From Nocardioides sp. (GTDB lineage Bacteria; Actinomycetota; Actinomycetes; Propionibacteriales; Nocardioidaceae): a DNA stretch of 9,361 nucleotides. The stretch lies in assembly GCA_021166815.1 (NCBI GenBank), contig JAJPEO010000050.1, forward strand, positions 1 through 9,361. The letters run 5' to 3'. The notes below the pieces were generated by a model. It searched no databases. It saw nothing but the letters and a program-made list of their open reading frames with translations, and was not told the DNA's origin. The translations under genes were made by a program, and so were the position numbers. The number at the start of each line of letters is the position of its first letter. Positions within the stretch are counted from its first letter, which is position 1. Below, one piece after another: positions 5,485 through 9,361 of the stretch.

Positions 5485-6186
5485 CTAGTCCTCGGGGAGG
5501 CCTCGGGCGGCGAGCACGTCCTGGGCCACCTCGCGGAGCTTGGTGTTGGTGTCGTTGGACAGGCGGTGCAACACGTCGAAGGCCTGCTCGTAGGTGATGC
5601 CGTAGCGGGTGGCGATGACGCCCTGGGCCATGCCGATCGCGTGGCGGCTCTCGAGTGCCGTACGGAGCCCCTCGACGAGGCGGGAGCTGTGCATCGCGTT
5701 GTTGGCGTGGCTGGCGAAGACGTCGGCGAGCGACCGGTCGTCGGGGTCGTCGAAGGCTCGCGGCCGGTCGGCGAGGAAGTTGAGGGCACCGACCACGCCG
5801 TCCCCGCCGCGGATCGCGACAGCGTAGAGCGAGCGGATCCCCAGCTCGCTCGCCGAGGCCGCCCACCGGGGCCAGCGGGTCTCGGTGACCAGGTCGGAGA
5901 CCACGAAGTCCTGGACCTCGAAGGCCGCCTCGTAGCAGGGGCCCTCCTGCAGCTCGGCCTGCAGGGCGTCGGACCGGGCCGCGACGTCGGAGGTCGCGGC
6001 CGCCGTCTCGAGCGTGGCCGACCGCCCGGCACCGCGGGGGCGCAGCGTGATGGTGCAGTGGTCGGCGTCGTGGACCACCTCGAGCGCGCGGCGGGCGATG
6101 TCGTCGAAGATCTCGGTGCCGTCGGCACCCGAGAGGTCGGTGCTGAGCCGCGCGAAGAACTCGGCCAGCCTCATGGACTCGGACAT
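5485..6186 (-). CDS. GAF-ANTAR domain transcription antitermination regulator
   Basis: A 233-residue cytosolic regulator with an N-terminal GAF sensor domain (about 24-165) and a C-terminal ANTAR domain (about 170-225). ANTAR domains are three-helix RNA-binding modules that stop premature termination by binding paired hairpins in target leaders. The ANTAR part reads LRTALESRHAIGMAQGVIATRYGI, then TYEQAFDVLHRLSNDTNTKLREVAQDVL, the usual family pattern. The GAF domain carries EGPCYEA (81-87), a conserved Cys motif of actinobacterial GAF-ANTAR proteins; C84 and C44 are its only cysteines. The ligand is unknown. The ATG at 6186 is chosen because AGGAGG lies 4 bases upstream on this strand (6196-6191); Met5 is an alternative. 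It is divergent from the zinc dehydrogenase and convergent with the LuxR regulator. I found no paired hexaloop hairpins typical of ANTAR targets nearby, so its RNA targets probably lie elsewhere. Confidence 0.93.
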   Translation of the reverse strand: MSESMRLAEFFARLSTDLSGADGTEIFDDIARRALEVVHDADHCTITLRPRGAGRSATLETAAATSDVAARSDALQAELQEGPCYEAAFEVQDFVVSDLVTETRWPRWAASASELGIRSLYAVAIRGGDGVVGALNFLADRPRAFDDPDDRSLADVFASHANNAMHSSRLVEGLRTALESRHAIGMAQGVIATRYGITYEQAFDVLHRLSNDTNTKLREVAQDVLAARGLPED

Positions 6187-6201
6187 CTTCCCTCCTGATC
6201 A

Positions 6202-6215
6202 CCGCCTCGGGGCGG
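6202..6215 (-). other. Small inverted repeat in the ANTAR gene 5' region
   Basis: CCGCC (6202-6206) and GGCGG (6211-6215) form a perfect 5-bp inverted repeat around TCGG. It lies between the candidate -10 (6226-6221) and the ribosome binding site (6196-6191) of the ANTAR gene, about where transcription should start. It could be an operator or a chance GC palindrome. Confidence 0.25.
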
Positions 6216-6220
6216 GCCTG

Positions 6221-6226
6221 ATTTTA
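6221..6226 (-). promoter_or_regulatory. Candidate vegetative -10 of the ANTAR gene
   Basis: Read on the minus strand, 6226-6221 is TAAAAT, matching TATAAT at 5 of 6 positions. It sits in a short AT-rich island (6220-6228) that stands out in this GC-rich window. Transcription would start near 6214 and give a leader of about 27 bases with AGGAGG at the right distance. I see no clear TTGACA-like -35 at 16-18 bases. Confidence 0.48.
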
Positions 6227-6260
6227 TGACCTGAACGGTCCAGCCCACGGGTGTTCGCGC

Positions 6261-6285
6261 GCATGACGTGGGCCGTGAGGGGTAC
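6261..6285 (+). promoter_or_regulatory. Candidate SigB-type promoter of the zinc dehydrogenase gene
   Basis: GCAT (6261-6264), 15 bases and GGGTAC (6280-6285) fit the Streptomyces SigB pattern GNNT-N14-16-GGGTAC/T, with the same 15-base spacing as the site before the LuxR gene. The predicted start near 6291-6293 gives a leader of about 28 bases before the ATG at 6320. Confidence 0.45.
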
Positions 6286-6303
6286 AGGAGGGCAACGCCT
6301 CCT
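6286..6303 (+). repeat. Inverted repeat AGGAGG / CCTCCT upstream of the dehydrogenase
   Basis: AGGAGG (6286-6291) and CCTCCT (6298-6303) are perfect inverted repeats around GCAACG, abutting the GGGTAC element. The AGGAGG is 28 bases from the ATG at 6320, too far to be its ribosome binding site. If transcription starts near 6292, the left arm is not in the RNA, which would favour a DNA operator over an RNA hairpin. Confidence 0.35.
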
Positions 6304-6319
6304 GACGAAAGAGCCAGCC

Positions 6320-7510
6320 ATGCGAGCCGTCACCTGGCAGGGCCGTCGTGACATGCTGGTCATCGACGTGCCCGACCCCCGGATCGAGCAGTCCACCGAT
6401 GCCGTCGTCCGCGTCACCTCGACCGGCCTGTGCGGGTCCGACCTGCACCTGTACGACCCGCTCACCCCCTTCATGTCGCCGGGCGACGTCGTCGGCCACG
6501 AGGCGATGGGCGTCGTGGAGGCCATCGGGTCCGACGTGCTCGACCTCGCCGTCGGCGACCGGGTCGTGGTGCCGTTCAACGTGGCCTGCGGGACCTGCTG
6601 GATGTGCAGCCAGGGCCTCCAGAGCCAGTGCGAGCGCACCCAGAACCACGAGCACGGCACGGGAGCCAGCCTCTTCGGCTACAGCAGGCTCTACGGACAG
6701 GTGCCCGGCGGACAGGCCGAGGCGCTGCGCGTCCCCTTCGCGGACCACCTGCCCATCCGCGTCCCCCACGGCCCGCCCGACGACCGGTGGCTCTTCCTCT
6801 CCGACGTGCTGCCGACGGCCTGGCAGGCGGTCGAGTACGCCGACGTCCGTGCCGGCGACACGGTGCTGGTGCTCGGGCTCGGGCCGATCGGCGACATGGC
6901 CTGCCGGATCGCGGCCATGCGCGGCGTACGGGTCATCGGCGTCGACCTCGTCCCCGAGCGGTTGGCGCGGGTGGCGCAGCGCGGTGTCGAGGTGATCCAC
7001 CTGGAGGCCACCGGCGGCGGCTCGCACCTCGCCGAGGAGGTGTGGGCCATGACCGACGGTCGGGGCGCCGACGCGGTGATCGATGCCGTCGGCATGGAGG
7101 CCCACGGGTCACGCGCGGCCGAGACCGCCCAGCGGGCGCTGCAGGTCCTGCCCGAAAAGCTCCAGGACGTCGTCATGACGAGGGTCGGCGTGGACCGCCT
7201 GGAGGCGCTGCACCAGGCGATCGACTGCGTGCGCCGCGGCGGCACGGTGTCCGTCGTCGGCGTGTACGGCGGCATGGCCGACCCGCTGCCGATGATGCAG
7301 ATGTTCGACAAGCAGGTTCAGCTGCGCATGGGGCAGGCCAACGTGCGGCGCTGGAGCGACGACATCCTCGCCCTGCTGGACCAGGACGACGACGTCCTCG
7401 GCGTCGAGGGGTTCGCGACCCACAGCCTGCCCCTCGAGCAGGCGCCGTGGGCCTACCGGACCTTCCGCGACAAGGGCGACGACATGGTGAAGACGGTGTT
7501 CCGCCTCTAG
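6320..7510 (+). CDS. Zinc-dependent dehydrogenase, formaldehyde/alcohol dehydrogenase-like (MDR superfamily)
   Basis: A 396-residue cytosolic medium-chain dehydrogenase that should oxidise an alcohol or aldehyde with a nicotinamide cofactor. Catalytic zinc ligands are C38 (GLCGSDLHLY), H60 and E61 (GHEAMG), and probably D162 (SDVLPTAW), the position used in Pseudomonas putida formaldehyde dehydrogenase. Structural zinc cysteines are C90, C93, C96 and C104. The Rossmann fold begins at GLGPIG (186-191), and D209 at the end of its second strand favours NAD over NADP. The region around 230-290, with a long insert ending in LPEKLQDVVMTRVGVDRL, is typical of the glutathione-independent formaldehyde dehydrogenase-like branch, whose substrates are often unproven. 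The ATG at 6320 fits the MRAVTW family start and has a weak AAAGAG (6308-6313) 6 bases upstream. It ends 6 bases from the convergent F420 oxidoreductase. A SigB-like promoter suggests stress induction. Family assignment is firm; the substrate is not. Confidence 0.93.
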   Translation: MRAVTWQGRRDMLVIDVPDPRIEQSTDAVVRVTSTGLCGSDLHLYDPLTPFMSPGDVVGHEAMGVVEAIGSDVLDLAVGDRVVVPFNVACGTCWMCSQGLQSQCERTQNHEHGTGASLFGYSRLYGQVPGGQAEALRVPFADHLPIRVPHGPPDDRWLFLSDVLPTAWQAVEYADVRAGDTVLVLGLGPIGDMACRIAAMRGVRVIGVDLVPERLARVAQRGVEVIHLEATGGGSHLAEEVWAMTDGRGADAVIDAVGMEAHGSRAAETAQRALQVLPEKLQDVVMTRVGVDRLEALHQAIDCVRRGGTVSVVGVYGGMADPLPMMQMFDKQVQLRMGQANVRRWSDDILALLDQDDDVLGVEGFATHSLPLEQAPWAYRTFRDKGDDMVKTVFRL

Positions 7511-7533
7511 CTGGACTCAGCCCCGCGAGGCGG
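7501..7533. terminator. Possible bidirectional terminator between convergent genes
   Basis: CCGCCTC (7501-7507) and GAGGCGG (7527-7533) are a perfect 7-bp inverted repeat whose 19-base loop spans the stop codons of both convergent genes. The large loop and lack of T tracts make this weak. The right arm lies in a tandem octamer, GAGGCGGC twice (7527-7542), inside the oxidoreductase coding end. Confidence 0.28.
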
Positions 7534-8497
7534 CGAGGCGGCGCAGCTCGGGCAGCACCTCGGCGCCGTACTGCCGGATCATCTCCGCGTAGTGGCGGCC
7601 CATGTTGGCGACGTACAGCTCCTCGAACCCGGCCTCGATCGCGGGGCGCAGGCCTTCGACGTGGTCGGCGGCGTCAGGCCCGGCGACCACCGAGTCGGCG
7701 GTCATGTCGCGGGTGACGAGGTCGGCTGCCTGCTCGAAGTGGCGCGGCGATGGCAGCACCTGCGCCAGCTCGCCGGGCAGGCCCGAGGTCGACCAGAGCC
7801 GGTGCGCCTCGTCGACGCCCTCGTCCCGGGTCGGGGCCCAGGCCACCTTCTGCCCGATCTGGGCGGGTTTGCCGCCACTGCCCTCGCGGAAGCGCGCCAG
7901 CAGGTCCTCGGCGGGCGAGGTGGTGATCCACCCGTCGGCGATCCGCGCCGCCACGTCGGTGGACTCCGGGCCGAACCCGGACATGTAGATGTCCGGCGGC
8001 GTCTCGGGCAGCGTGTAGATGCGCGCGTTGTCGGCGGTGTAGTGGCGACCACGGTGGTTGACGAACTCGCCCTCCCACAGCCGGCGGATGAGCCCCACGG
8101 CCTCCTCGAGGCGTTCGAGCCGTACGTCGACGCTCTCCCACGGCTGTCCGAGCACGTGCTCGTTGAGGGCCTCGCCGGTGCCGACCCCCAGGGTGAAGCG
8201 CCCGTCCAGCAGCACCGCGCTGGTCGCCGCGGCCTGGGCGACGACGACCGGGTTGATGCGGTACGTCGGACAGGTCACCGCCGTGGTCACGGGCAGGTCG
8301 CACACCTGGGAGACCGCTCCGATCACCGACCACACGAACGGGCTCTGGCCCTGCTCGTCGTTCCACGGGTGGAAGTGGTCGGAGATCCAGAGCGCGTCGA
8401 AGCCGTGCTCCTCCGCGAGCCGGGCCTGCTCGACCAGCTCGGCGGGCGTGTACTCCTCGGTGGACAGGAAGTAGCCGATCGTGATGTCTGCAGCCAT
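7517..8497 (-). CDS. F420-dependent LLM oxidoreductase, glucose-6-phosphate dehydrogenase-like family
   Basis: A 326-residue luciferase-like TIM-barrel enzyme, predicted to transfer hydride to or from deazaflavin F420 in the cytosol. It resembles mycobacterial [11 protein letters not shown] gives D40, H41 and W45, and [10 protein letters not shown] gives E109, matching FGD1 catalytic residues D39, H40, W44 and E109. TPTYRINP is here CPTYRINP, and the [10 protein letters not shown] segment sits where FGD1 has its substrate loop. The FGD1 phosphate-binding residues K198, K259 and R283 are not kept: the corresponding segments read [15 protein letters not shown] and TADSVVAG. A substrate other than glucose 6-phosphate is therefore likely. 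The ATG at 8497 has GAGGG (8509-8505) 7 bases upstream on this strand. It lies 69 bases downstream of alanine dehydrogenase on the same strand, so cotranscription is possible. Its presence implies the host makes F420. Confidence 0.92.
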   Translation of the reverse strand: MAADITIGYFLSTEEYTPAELVEQARLAEEHGFDALWISDHFHPWNDEQGQSPFVWSVIGAVSQVCDLPVTTAVTCPTYRINPVVVAQAAATSAVLLDGRFTLGVGTGEALNEHVLGQPWESVDVRLERLEEAVGLIRRLWEGEFVNHRGRHYTADNARIYTLPETPPDIYMSGFGPESTDVAARIADGWITTSPAEDLLARFREGSGGKPAQIGQKVAWAPTRDEGVDEAHRLWSTSGLPGELAQVLPSPRHFEQAADLVTRDMTADSVVAGPDAADHVEGLRPAIEAGFEELYVANMGRHYAEMIRQYGAEVLPELRRLAASRG

Positions 8498-8566
8498 CCC
8501 CCGACCCTCGCAGGGGCTCGCCGCGGCTGCACCACCCCCACGGATGGCCCGGCCTGCGCCGACGAG

Positions 8567-9361
8567 CTAGGCCAGTGCCGCCTCCGGCTCGGTGGCCTCG
8601 ATGCCCACGGCGCGACCCACGGGGGCGTTGGTCAGCACGCCGGCGTGCGTGTTGAGCCCCAGCAGCAGGGCCGGGTCGGCGCTGCACGCGTCGCGCCAGC
8701 CGCTGTCGGCGAGCGCGACGATGTAGGGCATCGTCGCGTTGGTGAGGGCGTACGTCGACGTCGTCGGCACCGCGCCGGGCATGTTGGCCACGCAGTAGAA
8801 CGTCGACCCGTGCACCGGGAAGGTCGGGTCGGCGTGCGTGGTCGGGCGGGTGTCCTCGAAGCAGCCACCCTGGTCCACGGCGATGTCGACCAGGACCGAG
8901 CCCGGCTTCATCCGCGACACCAGCTCGTTGGAGACGAGCTTGGGGGCGGCTGCACCGGGGACCAGCACGGCGCCGATGACGAGGTCGGCCTCGAGGACCT
9001 GCTGCTCGATGGCGAGGCGGGAGGACGCCAGGCCGTGGACGCGGTTCTGGTAGCGCCAGAACGACATGCGCAGCTTGTCGAGGTCGGTGTCGAGCAGGGT
9101 CACGTCGGCGCCCATGCCCATGGCGATGTTGGCGGCGTTCTGCCCCGCCACTCCGGCACCGAGCACGACGACCTTGGCGCTGGCGACACCGCCCACCCCG
9201 CCCATCAGCACGCCGCGGCCGCCCTGCGCCTTCATCAGCGCGTGCGCGCCGACCTGGGGCGCGAGGCACCCGGCCACCTCCGACATCGGGTAGAGCAGCG
9301 GCAGGGCACCGGAGCGCAGCTGCACGGTCTCGTACGCGATCGCGGTGACCTTCTTCGCCAG
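8567..9361 (-). CDS. ald: Alanine dehydrogenase (5' truncated by window edge)
   Basis: The last 264 residues of NAD-dependent L-alanine dehydrogenase, which interconverts alanine and pyruvate plus ammonia. The family is about 371 residues, so about 107 N-terminal residues, including the catalytic His of the first domain, lie beyond the right edge. The frame is open to 9361 and begins [14 protein letters not shown]; the GTG at 9325 is an internal Val. Counting from the edge, the Rossmann motif GAGVAG is at 68-73, with NAD-binding D91 in TLLDTD. D153 lies in [11 protein letters not shown] (the catalytic Asp, D270 in full-length numbering), and [21 protein letters not shown] follows from 173. 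[10 protein letters not shown] is also typical. One oddity is MSEVAGC (26-32) where the family nearly always has MSEVAGR. Identity is very secure; the symbol follows from closeness to Mycobacterium tuberculosis Ald. Confidence 0.96.
   Translation of the reverse strand: MAKKVTAIAYETVQLRSGALPLLYPMSEVAGCLAPQVGAHALMKAQGGRGVLMGGVGGVASAKVVVLGAGVAGQNAANIAMGMGADVTLLDTDLDKLRMSFWRYQNRVHGLASSRLAIEQQVLEADLVIGAVLVPGAAAPKLVSNELVSRMKPGSVLVDIAVDQGGCFEDTRPTTHADPTFPVHGSTFYCVANMPGAVPTTSTYALTNATMPYIVALADSGWRDACSADPALLLGLNTHAGVLTNAPVGRAVGIEATEPEAALA

Noticed and set aside
5490..5500. CCTC-GGG-GAGG as a terminator between the LuxR and ANTAR genes
   Set aside because: A 4-bp stem inside coding sequence is not distinguishable from chance here.
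6286..6303. ANTAR target hairpin before the dehydrogenase
   Set aside because: Known ANTAR sites are paired hairpins with hexaloops having A at position 1 and G at position 4. This loop is GCAACG and there is no suitable partner hairpin.
6251..6319. GTG at 6251 as the dehydrogenase start
   Set aside because: It has no ribosome binding site, would add a non-homologous 23-residue tail, and would place the promoter-like elements inside the gene. ATG at 6320 fits the family start.
7527..7542. Tandem GAGGCGGC octamer as a functional repeat
   Set aside because: Only two copies, in coding sequence for Ala/Arg/Leu-rich residues; ordinary for GC-rich DNA.
8551..8573. GGCCT/AGGCC inverted repeat at the end of alanine dehydrogenase
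   Set aside because: Only 5 bp with a 13-base loop and no further support; the 69-base spacer otherwise shows nothing definite beyond the ribosome binding site of the next gene.
1..9361. Mobile element, phage, toxin-antitoxin, CRISPR or biosynthetic cluster
   Set aside because: No transposase, integrase, terminal repeats, spacer arrays or compatible gene pairs are visible, and composition is even throughout.

Overview
The window reads as ordinary chromosome from a very GC-rich actinobacterium, most likely a Nocardioidaceae-type organism (my inference, not a database match). The pointers are strong G/C preference at third codon positions, a SigE-family ECF sigma factor, a SigB/SigF-type stress sigma factor, a GAF-ANTAR protein, and an F420-dependent glucose-6-phosphate dehydrogenase-like luciferase-fold oxidoreductase. 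I see no phage, insertion sequence, CRISPR array, tRNA or rRNA, and no gene-free stretch longer than about 135 bases.

Layout. Bases 1-1753 (+) hold the C-terminal two thirds of a P2-type, Ca2+-ATPase-like pump cut by the window edge. Bases 1810-3524 (+) hold an ECF sigma factor and, 2 bases later, a single-pass membrane protein in the place of an anti-sigma factor. A 57-residue, very acidic protein lies at 3585-3758 (+). A SigB/F/G-type sigma factor follows at 3893-4690 (+), then a LuxR-type response regulator with a degenerate receiver at 4770-5477 (+). A GAF-ANTAR RNA-binding regulator (5485-6186, -) converges on it. A zinc-dependent formaldehyde/alcohol dehydrogenase-like gene (6320-7510, +) diverges from the ANTAR gene and converges on an FGD-like F420 oxidoreductase (7517-8497, -). 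Alanine dehydrogenase (8567-9361, -) runs off the right edge.

How the parts may work together. Four regulators of different classes (ECF sigma with a membrane partner, stress sigma, LuxR-type regulator, ANTAR protein) are packed into 1.8-6.2 kb. Two intergenic regions, before the LuxR regulator and before the dehydrogenase, carry matches to the published Streptomyces SigB promoter pattern (GNNT, 14-16 bases, GGGTAC/T). This suggests that the sigma factor encoded at 3893-4690 may drive its neighbours. At the LuxR gene the -10-like hexamer is so close to the ATG, with no Shine-Dalgarno sequence, that a leaderless mRNA is predicted. A GCAACC-N16-CGTC element before the ECF gene looks like an autoregulatory ECF promoter.

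I find no clear evidence of a wholly undescribed system. The best leads are this possible local stress-sigma regulon, the perfect 12-bp GC hairpin around the stop codon of the stress sigma gene, and a codon-context quirk in which every GTA valine codon I found precedes a CGN arginine codon.
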